From the NCBI GenBank assembly GCA_018857735.1, contig JABMCL010003210.1:434569-498568 (forward strand): DNA of 64,000 nucleotides, read 5' to 3'. How positions within the stretch are numbered: the stretch's first letter is position 1; each line of letters opens with the position of its first letter. The notes under the pieces are model-generated. The model searched no databases, was not told where the DNA came from, and worked only from the letters and a program-made list of their open reading frames with translations. Of this stretch, positions 61,401 through 64,000 are shown piece after piece. Position numbers and translations under genes: made by a program. Origin of the DNA: Alviniconcha marisindica. Lineage: Eukaryota; Mollusca; Gastropoda; Provannidae.

Positions 61401-63763
61401 ACAAAATAAATAATACTTATTATTTAACAAACAAGTAAGTATTTTGTAAGAGAAAATGGAGCAAGTAAGAGTGAGCGCAACTTTTGCTGCTTTTGGGTGT
61501 CACAGGAAAACACACACGCAGCCTGTCATCCATGCATTTCTTTGGTCATGTTGACTCGGGTGCCTAGGACAAAAATAGTTGAACAGTTAACTTCAAAGTG
61601 AAAGAATTAATAATAATAAATAGAAAAAATCGTAATAAATATTACTAAAAAAAATCACAGCCAAAGAATAATGCTATTAAGATCGGCACCTTACATTTTT
61701 AGAACTCTGGAAGGCAGACAGGCATGGTCACTATAATTATGTCGAACATTATTATTGCCACAGCTCGTGTTGTAATCATAATGTTCAACATCTAACTTGA
61801 GACTTTAACCTGCGTAAATTCGAATTGTCTACCATATATGATGATTTGTTTGAAGACGTAGTTTGTAAACAAAACAAACAGGTTAAGCGCAAGCAAAAAA
61901 TGTAAAGAGTACAATCAGAATATACTGTTTATAACCAATCTGCTGTCGCACATTACGATTTCAACACGCACCCATGTTGTAAGAAACTCGGTGAAAACAA
62001 ATTTTCAAAAGCATCTGAACAAACTTTAGATCGACAGCAACAAAACTCACTCTGTATGCTAACATTCCGATACTTTTAAAAGATTCGGCATATACCAATA
62101 TAAATATCATCGTATAACCGGAAGATTTGACTAAATCTCCAATGAACGTTTAAATAAAGTAGAACGTTACGGTCTTCGAAAATATTACCACACACCTTTT
62201 GCATATCAGAACGTCTCTTCCATGTGGCCATGTGCTAAAAGCAAATGACCCGGATTAAAACATGGCTGACCGGAAGTAGTGCAAAAGCGCAAAAACGTAT
62301 TTTTTTTCCTTTTGCTTGTTTAATTTAATACGTTGTTGAACGTTATTTATTGCAACAATTTTATGAAGAATGGCAAAATATATTTTAAAAACTACCCAGA
62401 CATTTGGCAGTAAAATAAAACATTGGCGCCTGATGCAGTGACGTACCACAGTGACTGGAGTAAAGTTTCAACGAAAGAGAAAGTCCGTTCTTCACTAGAT
62501 TGTCTGCGGATGCTGGTCATGAAACATTTCAACACACATAACGTTCGCCTGAGGGATATTTCGGAGCCTCTAACTCCAAAAACAAAACTTAGTGATAATC
62601 GATTTTATATGCAATGTGTAAAGCGATATCTCCTCTGTGCAAATTGGTGACTGAGGTAATGTTTTGATTCGTCATGTACGTGAATGAAAGCATCGAAAGC
62701 ACTCACCGTGAGCGTGTCCGTTTTCAGGGGTGAATTTCGTGGCGCTTTTCACTTTCAAAAAATAATATTTCTCCAGCTGCTCCAGATTTGGAGCTCATAT
62801 TGTTTCCACTGTAATACCGACCAGTTATGAATGCACACACAAAGCAACAACAAGACAAAGTGTTTGAAACAGATTTTATTGACAGTCAAAAATCGGACCC
62901 CCCATTTGCGCACCTTTTGACACTAAGTCATGTAGGACAGCATGTGCAGGTGTGGTGGAGAAATGGCTGCATACACTACCTTCTCACCCAACACTGGCTG
63001 AGCTTCAGGGTTTTAGCTGAGGAAGGCTAACCAAGCAAGCAAGAGAAGTGAGGAAAGAAAGCCCACTGTATTCTTGTTTTGCCGCTTCAGCCTATTACAC
63101 CTGCCCTGTCACGGACTTCACCTGTGACACGGGCAAGTGCATCACCAAGAGATGGCAGTGTGACTTCGACAATGACTGTGGCAACATGGAGGATGAGAGG
63201 AACTGTAGTAAGTATGCATTTTAACGATTTGACTTTGGTTTTCTCTCCCTCTTTCTCTCTCTGTCTCTGTGTCTTTGCTTGCATGTGTATTTTGGAGGCA
63301 TCTCCGTTGGTCAACAGAACAGCCAGTGTGTTTGGTCCCATTCTGCCTGTGGTGAGATGGTTGACTGTTGACTGCACCCCATGGCAGAGCCATTAGAAAC
63401 CAGACTTGCTATGCTGTTGCATTGTTAGGGAAATAGTGCAGATGAACTGACTACACTGGTACTGGCAATGGGCACACAACAGGTGGTGTCTTGCTGTGTG
63501 AGGGAGGCCATTTTTGTTTATTTGTTGTTGTTTTTGTCCTTTTTTAAAAATGAAGGGTTACGTGTGAAAAGCAGTGGCAGAAATAACCACCTCCCTGTGC
63601 TTTGTTTGACTGATTGTTGTCTTGTTTTCAGCCTACCCCACCTGCTCACCTCACCAGTTCACGTGTGACAACCAGCGGTGCATCTCAGCCAGCTACGTCT
63701 GTGACATGGACAATGATTGCCGAGACGGCTCTGATGAAAGGAACTGCAGCACAAGATACGGAA
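25419..63763 (+). CDS. SORL1: SORL1 (sorLA/LR11) orthologue, 5' portion in 22 exons, continues right of window
   Basis: SORL1 is a type I membrane receptor that moves cargo such as APP, neurotrophic factors and lipoproteins between Golgi, endosome and surface with retromer. Joining 22 exons at GT-AG sites gives one uninterrupted frame of 1219 residues. The domain order is signal peptide (1-23), propeptide ending at RRFRR (75-79), VPS10 propeller with Asp-box motifs (SNDYGQTF 133-140, ITYDKGGEW 439-447, VSRDGGFTW 518-526, SIDEGESW 560-567) and ten-cysteine module (C621-C749, exactly ten Cys). Then come a YWTD propeller (753-1028), an EGF module with eight Cys (1033-1093) and class A repeats (1102-1136, 1141-1175, 1180-1214). 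This order is unique to SORL1; sortilin and SorCS lack the LDLR part. The missing 3' part should hold more class A repeats, fibronectin III domains, membrane segment and tail. No stop or frameshift is seen. Confidence 0.95.
25692..27404. other. SORL1 intron 1, left part
   Basis: No exon is recognised. It contains a CR1-like C-terminal remnant around 25960-26015 ([11 protein letters not shown]), a SINE-like tail at 26045-26100, a 29-base poly(C) at 26236-26264 and a CA-rich stretch at 27180-27270. Confidence 0.5.
26236..26264. repeat. Poly(C) tract, 29 bases
   Basis: The longest uninterrupted poly(C) run in the window, in SORL1 intron 1. Confidence 0.95.
27405..29278 (+). mobile_element. Family A transposon copy, forward, degraded
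   Basis: Follows the complete copy (60679-62932) from near its start (GACAGGAGTGAGTGAG at about 27449) to TTTCTCCAGCTGCTCCA at about 29277, where it breaks off directly at the exon 2 acceptor array. Homopolymers are strongly altered. Inserted in SORL1 intron 1. Confidence 0.8.
29279..29740 (+). repeat. Tandem array of the SORL1 exon 2 splice acceptor, 57-bp unit, 8 copies
   Basis: Eight copies of GTGCTGTGTTTTTCAGGCAC then CACTGAATGACAGCCACAGC then ATTGACATGACTTGCC. The last copy is the real acceptor (AG at 29719-29720) with the first 24 coding bases of exon 2. Other AGs end at 29294, 29358, 29422, 29479, 29536 and 29663; the sixth copy has CATG in place of CAGG (about 29604). Spacing is 57 bp, with two 64s and one 70 from small insertions. 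Confidence 0.92.
29721..29954 (+). CDS. SORL1: SORL1 exon 2: start of VPS10 propeller
   Basis: Encodes [20 protein letters not shown], matching the start of the mature receptor (LNDSH..VVHWAGE in vertebrates), and the first Asp box SNDYGQTF. Phase 0 in and out, donor GTGAGT. The start was chosen by homology; the upstream AG at 29663 would add 19 residues in frame. Confidence 0.93.
30004..30312. mobile_element. Hairpin MITE (family C), copy 1
   Basis: Left arm AGATCCAAACACA pairs with TGTGTTTGGATCT at the right. Further inward ACACAACTTGCAAATG pairs with CATGCAAATTTT..-type sequence, and CCCCTTTCTTCCAAG with CTTGAAAAAGGGG. The flanks carry direct repeats TGCAAATTTTACAA. Related to the copy at 49835-50107. 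Confidence 0.7.
30429..30631. mobile_element. Hairpin MITE with about 39-bp inverted ends
   Basis: AGAGGAATGTACTCATCTAT then ACAACGACACACAAGGAAC at the left is mirrored by GTTCCTTGTGTGTTGTCG then TATAGGTGAGTACATTCCTCT at the right, with four mismatches or so. The core is purine-rich and not coding. Confidence 0.85.
30650..30885 (+). mobile_element. Non-LTR retrotransposon tail, interrupted
   Basis: Matches the retrotransposon end at 52810-53000 (ACATCTCTCACATTCAATCC; TTACATTCCTTCTGTGTG). It breaks at TGACTATATATA, and the expected continuation (TACATTTTGGTTGATCTTG) is found at about 33583, beyond a 2.7 kb composite of other elements. Confidence 0.65.
30891..31495 (-). mobile_element. LTR-like element fragment, inverted copy
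   Basis: Reverse complement of 21233-21855, starting TGTAATGGAGTGG and containing TTTTATTCTACAGC (AATAAAA on the minus strand). It ends abruptly at GGCGCGTTAT against family A sequence. Confidence 0.6.
31496..31772 (-). mobile_element. Family A end fragment, reverse orientation
   Basis: Reverse complement of the first about 280 bp of the complete family A copy. It ends in CGCACCTTTTGGCACTAAGT then CA, followed by (TA)n. Confidence 0.85.
31802..33590. mobile_element. Family B repeat, copy 2 (better preserved)
   Basis: Colinear with 22645-24345. It ends GAGCACCTTTTGGCACAGGC then TCATATA, whose inner word matches the family A terminal repeat. An internal AAACATGGCCGCG (about 32913) resembles a YY1 site. 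No intact coding frame. Confidence 0.75.
33580..33700 (+). repeat. Non-LTR retrotransposon tail, right part
   Basis: TACATTTTGGTTGATCTTGT then GCGGTGTGCTGACCCTTGTT matches 53045-53100. It is the likely continuation of the tail that breaks at 30885. Confidence 0.6.
33701..34394. other. SORL1 intron 2, no gene recognised
   Basis: Ordinary intron sequence. A short direct duplication GCGATGGGGTGCCTCAGT occurs twice near 33760-33800. Confidence 0.4.
34395..34452. repeat. (TA)n microsatellite
   Basis: About 58 bp of perfect TA repeats. Confidence 0.95.
34665..34687. repeat. Poly(G) tract, 23 bases
   Basis: Uninterrupted G run in SORL1 intron 2. Confidence 0.95.
34850..35045. repeat. Inverted outlier of the 16-bp minisatellite
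   Basis: CCCCATACCTGTGCGTTCCT is the inverse of the later AGGAACACATAGGTATGGGG, giving a potential hairpin. The words match the array at 35190-35600. Confidence 0.7.
35190..35600. repeat. Minisatellite, 16-bp unit
   Basis: About 25 copies of TGACACATAGGTATGG and variants, in strict 16-bp register through most of the array. Three overlapping minus-strand reading frames of 105-137 codons arise only because the unit is stop-free. Confidence 0.9.
35601..37460. other. SORL1 intron 2, no gene recognised
   Basis: Holds poly(G) at 35701-35717, poly(C) at 35878-35891 and 36569-36588, and a mariner-like end word TACAGTGGAACCTCC at 37083. No exon is supported. Confidence 0.45.
37083..37262. repeat. 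Possible Tc1/mariner-like fragment
   Basis: TACAGTGGAACCTCC at the left is the common end of mariner/Tigger-type elements, with TA in front. No clear inverted partner is seen at the right. Confidence 0.3.
37480..38300. repeat. Minisatellite, 82-bp unit, about 10 copies
   Basis: Copies such as those starting at 37561, 37643, 37725 and 37807 are nearly identical over 82 bp (CATGTCGCCAGAGTGGGTGT ... TTTGCACACTGTGCACCACC). Outer copies are shortened or carry insertions. High internal identity implies recent expansion. Confidence 0.92.
38985..39149 (+). CDS. SORL1: SORL1 exon 3: VPS10 propeller
   Basis: Acceptor TTTTTGTGCAG, donor GTAAAT. Encodes [20 protein letters not shown] and ends [12 protein letters not shown], aligning with the YIFADAY...LLGFD region of the vertebrate protein. 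Phase 0 in and out. Confidence 0.92.
39840..39907 (+). CDS. SORL1: SORL1 exon 4: Asp-box blade
   Basis: Short exon encoding [20 protein letters not shown] then FFW (split). SENFGLTW is the Asp-box SxDxGxTW with N for D. Phase 0 in, 2 out; donor GTACGT. Confidence 0.92.
40000..40715. repeat. T-rich degenerate tandem repeat
   Basis: Repeated words TTGACTCTTTACTGTGCTGT and GAGTCTTGCACTGTGTTGTT over about 700 bp in SORL1 intron 4. Copies are of uneven length. Confidence 0.85.
40720..40885. repeat. Three tandem copies (about 60 bp) ending at the exon 5 acceptor
   Basis: GTGTGCCTTTCTCTGACGTA then GTCACGCAGTGGGACTGCTT occurs three times. The last copy runs into the exon 5 acceptor. Confidence 0.9.
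40899..41076 (+). CDS. SORL1: SORL1 exon 5: VPS10 propeller
   Basis: Acceptor TGTGTGCAG. Completes the split Trp and encodes [20 protein letters not shown], ending [15 protein letters not shown] (vertebrate DFQLRDKYMFATK). Phase 2 in, 0 out. Confidence 0.95.
41077..42067. other. SORL1 intron 5
   Basis: No exon. A direct duplication of TTTACTGGACATGGTTTTGATGAAAAATGT-type sequence (split here) occurs at about 41530-41570 and 41590-41630, and TA runs lie near 41738 and 42020. Confidence 0.5.
42092..42196 (+). CDS. SORL1: SORL1 exon 6: VPS10 propeller
   Basis: Encodes [20 protein letters not shown] and ends FPLQHDHS (vertebrate HLLGSEQQ..LWVSF). The acceptor TGTTTCAG at 42084-42091 is preferred because HLLGS starts there in the family. 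A second AG at 42066-42067 would add eight residues (PDGSCLFQ) in frame. Donor GTGAGT, phase 0. Confidence 0.88.
42860..42925 (+). mobile_element. Non-LTR reverse transcriptase C-terminal remnant
   Basis: Encodes [16 protein letters not shown] then stop, the usual 'FKxxLKTxLFxxxY' ending of CR1-like elements. Confidence 0.45.
43024..43290. repeat. Two tandem copies (about 147 bp) just before exon 7
   Basis: TTGTAATCTTTG...TTGGTGTTAAACTTGATTTG...GGTTTGTGCTTTACAATT occurs twice, at about 43028 and 43173. The second copy ends 15 bp before the exon 7 acceptor. Confidence 0.85.
43306..43475 (+). CDS. SORL1: SORL1 exon 7: VPS10 propeller
   Basis: Acceptor ATGTTACAG. Encodes [20 protein letters not shown] and [20 protein letters not shown] (vertebrate YYIADASEDQV..V, FSLSLENVLYYSPGG). 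Phase 0 in, 2 out; donor GTCACT. Confidence 0.95.
43476..44090. repeat. Decayed duplicates of the exon 7 end plus GATGAT-rich spacer
   Basis: Three relics of CCCCAAGGGGGCCAACAAAG...TGGCTCAGGTCA follow the exon, at about 43570-43612, 43740-43790 and 43910-43960. Between them lie (GATGAT)n-like stretches. The relics keep GGCTCAGGTCAGTACTG to varying degree. Confidence 0.8.
44096..44300 (+). CDS. SORL1: SORL1 exon 8: VPS10 propeller, Asp box
   Basis: Acceptor TGTCACAG. Completes Arg, then [20 protein letters not shown] and [14 protein letters not shown] (vertebrate SVITFDKGGTWEFL). Phase 2 in, 0 out; donor GTCAGT. Confidence 0.95.
44965..45049. repeat. (TG)n microsatellite
   Basis: About 85 bp of TG repeats with two CTG interruptions. 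Confidence 0.95.
45595..45715 (-). repeat. SINE-like tail, reverse, with three short tandem copies
   Basis: GATAGGTGATTATTTTTTAA and GCCAACCAGTCGATAGGTGA style copies of about 38 bp are followed by CCCAGTCAACCAATGATGGT then TATATCAG, the inverse of the SINE-like tail. Confidence 0.55.
46058..46150. repeat. Dispersed duplicate, copy 1 (copy 2 at 47378-47465)
   Basis: GTCATTAGAGCTGTGTTGAG ... GATCTCTAGTGGGTCTTCTC ... GTTGTGTTTTGTTTCC recurs 1.3 kb downstream with few changes. Confidence 0.8.
47543..47563. repeat. Poly(G) tract, 21 bases
   Basis: Uninterrupted G run in SORL1 intron 8. Confidence 0.95.
48013..48198 (+). CDS. SORL1: SORL1 exon 9: VPS10 propeller, Asp box
   Basis: Acceptor TTCCTTTTCAG. 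Encodes [30 protein letters not shown] (vertebrate [20 protein letters not shown]) and VSRDGGFTW. Phase 0 in and out; donor GTCAGC. Confidence 0.96.
48275..48780. repeat. Tandem duplication, about 200-bp unit, two to three copies
   Basis: GGATCATATTGTGCAAAACC, then GGTCTGGAAGCAAGC and the following bases, recur at about 48366 and 48550. A partial third copy lies near 48310. Confidence 0.75.
48815..49140. repeat. Minisatellite, about 118-bp unit, three copies
   Basis: GTCTTGTTTAAGTTCTGCGG then TGGCAAAAATA ... TTATTGACTATTGTG ... GGTTTTGGTTCCC occurs three times at about 48840, 48960 and 49080. Confidence 0.85.
49255..49343 (+). CDS. SORL1: SORL1 exon 10: VPS10 propeller
   Basis: Acceptor GTTTTTGCCAG. 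Encodes [20 protein letters not shown] then QQFQPTDTV (vertebrate HYYTWGDHGGIITAIAQG). Phase 0 in, 2 out; donor GTAAGC. Confidence 0.94.
49835..50107. mobile_element. Hairpin MITE (family C), copy 2
   Basis: Left arm CTAACACATAAAAGGTTAAA then AGGAACACTAATTTAATATG pairs with CATATTAAATTAGCATTCCA then TTTAACCTTTTATGTGTTTGG. The core GGGGTAATCCCCTTTTTCAA is shared with the copy at 30004-30312. Confidence 0.85.
50552..50730 (+). CDS. SORL1: SORL1 exon 11: last VPS10 blade
   Basis: Acceptor CTGCTTTCCAG. Encodes [34 protein letters not shown] (vertebrate [20 protein letters not shown]). Phase 2 in, 1 out; donor GTCAGT. Confidence 0.97.
50731..51379. other. SORL1 intron 11, no gene recognised
   Basis: Plain intron sequence with no repeat of note. 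Confidence 0.5.
51380..51569 (+). CDS. SORL1: SORL1 exon 12: ten-cysteine module, first part
   Basis: Encodes [40 protein letters not shown] and [10 protein letters not shown] (vertebrate NCSCTREDYE). It carries five full Cys codons plus one split. The exon starts GTAAGC directly after its acceptor AG. Phase 1 in, 2 out; donor GTGAGT. Confidence 0.97.
51640..51850. repeat. Minisatellite, about 62-bp unit, four copies
   Basis: TTTGATGATCCACTGTAAGG then TCAGGCTGGTTTTTGAGCCT recurs four times in SORL1 intron 12. Confidence 0.88.
52140..52271 (+). CDS. SORL1: SORL1 exon 13: ten-cysteine module, middle
   Basis: Acceptor TTCTGCTTCAG. Completes Cys and encodes [20 protein letters not shown], ending [15 protein letters not shown]. 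Phase 2 in, 2 out; donor GTAAGG. Confidence 0.95.
52400..53115 (+). mobile_element. Non-LTR retrotransposon, 3' end of reverse transcriptase and tail
   Basis: Encodes, with frame breaks, [40 protein letters not shown] and LLQALCWLPV, typical of the region after the catalytic core of CR1-like reverse transcriptases. A poly(C) of 18 bases interrupts it at 52941-52958. The tail ends near GAGATGTGGCATTAAAGTAA. Inserted sense in SORL1 intron 13. Confidence 0.85.
53323..53405 (+). CDS. SORL1: SORL1 exon 14: ten-cysteine module, end
   Basis: Acceptor GGTATTTCAG. Encodes [20 protein letters not shown] then MYSCPVR (vertebrate [13 protein letters not shown]). It supplies the last two of the ten Cys. 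Phase 2 in, 1 out; donor GTATGT. Confidence 0.95.
53465..54144. repeat. Minisatellite, composite 42+25-bp unit (left part)
   Basis: GTGTCATGGACACAGTCACA then GAAAATGAACAGTTGGTGAG alternates with GTGTCACAGATACAGTCACA then GAGCA. The array resumes at 54712 beyond an inserted retroelement. Confidence 0.9.
54145..54715 (-). mobile_element. Non-LTR retrotransposon 3' end, inserted in the minisatellite
   Basis: Reverse complement of the tail at 9450-9680 (TTATAAAGCGCTATTCTTTA then ACCAGAGTTAAACTCACTGC). The C-terminal coding part reappears at about 54665-54710. Between them is about 340 bp of foreign sequence with (CAA)n(CA)n. Confidence 0.8.
54328..54418. repeat. (CAA)n(CA)n microsatellite
   Basis: About ten CAA units pass directly into about 28 CA units. 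Confidence 0.95.
54716..55230. repeat. Minisatellite (right part), about 40-bp unit
   Basis: Continuation of the array at 53465. The right half has a simpler unit, GAGCATTCAGTGAGCAGTGT then CACAGACAGTCACAGAAAAT. Confidence 0.9.
55360..55600. repeat. CA/ATGC-rich microsatellite cluster
   Basis: Several (CA)n blocks with CATGCATGCATG and CATACATACATG interspersed. Confidence 0.9.
55652..55836 (+). CDS. SORL1: SORL1 exon 15: YWTD propeller, first blades
   Basis: Acceptor GTGATTTTCAG. Encodes [37 protein letters not shown] and ends AMIQ (vertebrate [21 protein letters not shown], split). Phase 1 in, 0 out. The donor is GT followed at once by 14 G or more. Confidence 0.94.
55837..55852. repeat. 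Poly(G) tract forming the exon 15 donor
   Basis: GT plus 14 G follows the exon; a second run of 23 G lies at 55954-55976. Confidence 0.9.
55954..55976. repeat. Poly(G) tract, 23 bases
   Basis: Uninterrupted G run about 100 bp after the exon 15 donor. Confidence 0.95.
56549..56781 (+). CDS. SORL1: SORL1 exon 16: YWTD propeller
   Basis: Acceptor TTTTATTTCAG. Encodes [20 protein letters not shown] and [15 protein letters not shown]. Phase 0 in, 2 out; donor GTGGGT. Confidence 0.95.
57146..57416 (+). CDS. SORL1: SORL1 exon 17: YWTD propeller
   Basis: Acceptor GGCATCCTAG. Encodes [40 protein letters not shown] and PGAIAVFK (vertebrate PYAIAVFK). Phase 2 in, 0 out; donor GTGAGC. Confidence 0.96.
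57792..57930 (+). CDS. SORL1: SORL1 exon 18: end of YWTD propeller
   Basis: Acceptor TGTTGTGCAG. Encodes [20 protein letters not shown] and ends [10 protein letters not shown] (vertebrate NEIYWDDW...LMDMKIF). Phase 0 in, 1 out; donor GTCAGT. Confidence 0.93.
57968..58115. repeat. Retroelement tail and (CA)n
   Basis: AATAATAATGAAAGTATTTA then TAAAGCACAAATCTTGTCCA matches 11085-11190, followed by CA/CG repeats to about 58115. Confidence 0.6.
58140..59085. repeat. Minisatellite seeded by the exon 18 donor, 27-29-bp units
   Basis: Units such as TCTCACATCTCTGAGAGCAG then TCAGTTTAC and CTCTCAGCATGATCAGTTTA then CTCACAC repeat about 30 times. The unit matches the end of exon 18 plus its donor (TCTCACATCTCTCAGAGTGG then TCAGTGTAG) at 25 of 29 positions. 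Confidence 0.9.
59156..59365 (+). CDS. SORL1: SORL1 exon 19: EGF module
   Basis: Acceptor TTGCTGTGCAG. Encodes [26 protein letters not shown] and [16 protein letters not shown] with eight Cys in the spacing of the SORL1 EGF module. Phase 1 in and out; donor GTGTGT. Confidence 0.96.
59400..59680. repeat. TG-rich diverged tandem repeat
   Basis: GTACAGGGTGG(A/G)GGTAGT followed by GTGTGTG and CTGCCTGCCTG blocks occurs twice, about 135 bp apart. Confidence 0.8.
59864..59977 (+). CDS. SORL1: SORL1 exon 20: LDLR class A repeat 1
   Basis: Acceptor TTGCTTACAG. Six Cys (C1102-C1136) with [20 protein letters not shown] and the calcium motif [10 protein letters not shown]. Phase 1-1 cassette, as usual for these repeats. 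Confidence 0.97.
59978..60676. other. SORL1 intron 20, left part
   Basis: No exon or repeat of note. Confidence 0.5.
60679..62932 (+). mobile_element. Family A transposon, complete copy (2254 bp)
   Basis: Starts TGTGACTTAGTGCCAAAAGG and ends with the inverse CCTTTTGACACTAAGTCATG, flanked on each side by TA (60677-60678 and 62933-62934). The inverted ends match over 24 bp with one difference. There is no long reading frame, so it is non-autonomous. A TA duplication suggests Tc1/mariner-like mobilisation. It lies sense in SORL1 intron 20. Near 62262-62285 it carries ACATGGCTGACCGGAAGTAG, a YY1-like plus ETS-like pair kept in all copies. Confidence 0.88.
63091..63207 (+). CDS. SORL1: SORL1 exon 21: LDLR class A repeat 2
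   Basis: Acceptor GCCGCTTCAG. Six Cys (C1141-C1175): [20 protein letters not shown] then [10 protein letters not shown]. The usual SDE of the calcium box is EDE. Phase 1-1; donor GTAAGT. Confidence 0.96.
63632..63763 (+). CDS. SORL1: SORL1 exon 22: LDLR class A repeat 3
   Basis: Acceptor TTGTTTTCAG. Six Cys (C1180-C1214): [20 protein letters not shown] then [10 protein letters not shown], followed by STRYG. The donor GTCAGT at 63764 keeps the phase 1-1 cassette pattern. The protein continues beyond the window. Confidence 0.93.
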
Positions 63764-63821
63764 GTCAGTTGATGTAGCTGAAGAATGATTTTGCTGTCCA
63801 ATAATTGTGCAAAGCATGGGG

Positions 63822-63832
63822 CAAGTGTGTGT

Positions 63833-63873
<41 letters not shown>

Positions 63874-63925
63874 TGCATGTGTGAATGTGTGTGAGAGAGA
63901 GAGAGTGTGTGTGTGTGTATGTATA
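63822..63925. repeat. TG/GA microsatellite cluster
   Basis: (TG)n with interruptions, then (GA)n and (TG)n again, in SORL1 intron 22. Confidence 0.9.
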
Positions 63926-64000
63926 GAATGGTTGCAATAACACTGCTGACCCCTGTCACTTAGTTTCTTCATTGAACCTGAGGTTCTTGCACTGTTCAAG

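Noticed and set aside
63659..63999. Minus-strand frames rich in His-Thr
   Set aside because: Antisense of a TG microsatellite and of SORL1 exon 22.

Overview
The window is intron-rich animal DNA, almost certainly from an invertebrate. AT-rich introns, many CA/TG microsatellites, mollusc-type SINE and CR1-like non-LTR tails, and SORL1 and TMEM147 orthologues that diverge clearly from vertebrate ones suggest a lophotrochozoan, probably a gastropod mollusc. The species call is inference; the gene calls rest on exon-by-exon translation read by eye.

Layout. (1) Positions 1-2258 hold the last coding exon of an unidentified plus-strand gene with an acidic, serine-rich C-terminus. (2) Positions 9239-24879 hold a complete minus-strand TMEM147 gene in six coding exons (230 residues); its 11 kb first intron is packed with transposon copies. 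(3) From 25419 to the right edge runs a plus-strand SORL1 (sorLA/LR11) orthologue. Twenty-two coding exons with consistent splice phases give 1219 residues: signal peptide, propeptide with a furin-type site, VPS10 propeller, ten-cysteine module, YWTD propeller, EGF module and the first three LDLR class A repeats. Further class A repeats, fibronectin III domains, membrane segment and tail must lie to the right. TMEM147 and SORL1 are head to head, with 539 bp between start codons.

Repeats dominate the rest. One DNA-transposon family (called A here; 2.25 kb, TA target duplication) occurs as one complete copy and at least four partial copies. A second family (B) occurs twice. There are also LTR-like pieces, CR1-like retrotransposon fragments, hairpin MITEs, many minisatellites and about a dozen poly(C)/poly(G) tracts.

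The most unusual feature is that several SORL1 minisatellites were seeded by exon-intron junctions. The exon 2 acceptor is repeated eight times, the exon 7 donor about three times in decayed form, and the exon 18 donor gave rise to an array of nearly 0.9 kb. No new enzymatic or defence system is visible. Some repeat blocks (about 16.2-20.6, 23.7-24.4 and 27.4-29.2 kb) look like poorly corrected assembly and should be read with care.

Functionally the two named genes act in the secretory pathway: TMEM147 in the ER membrane with the Nicalin/NOMO translocon complex, and SORL1 as a Golgi-endosome sorting receptor.
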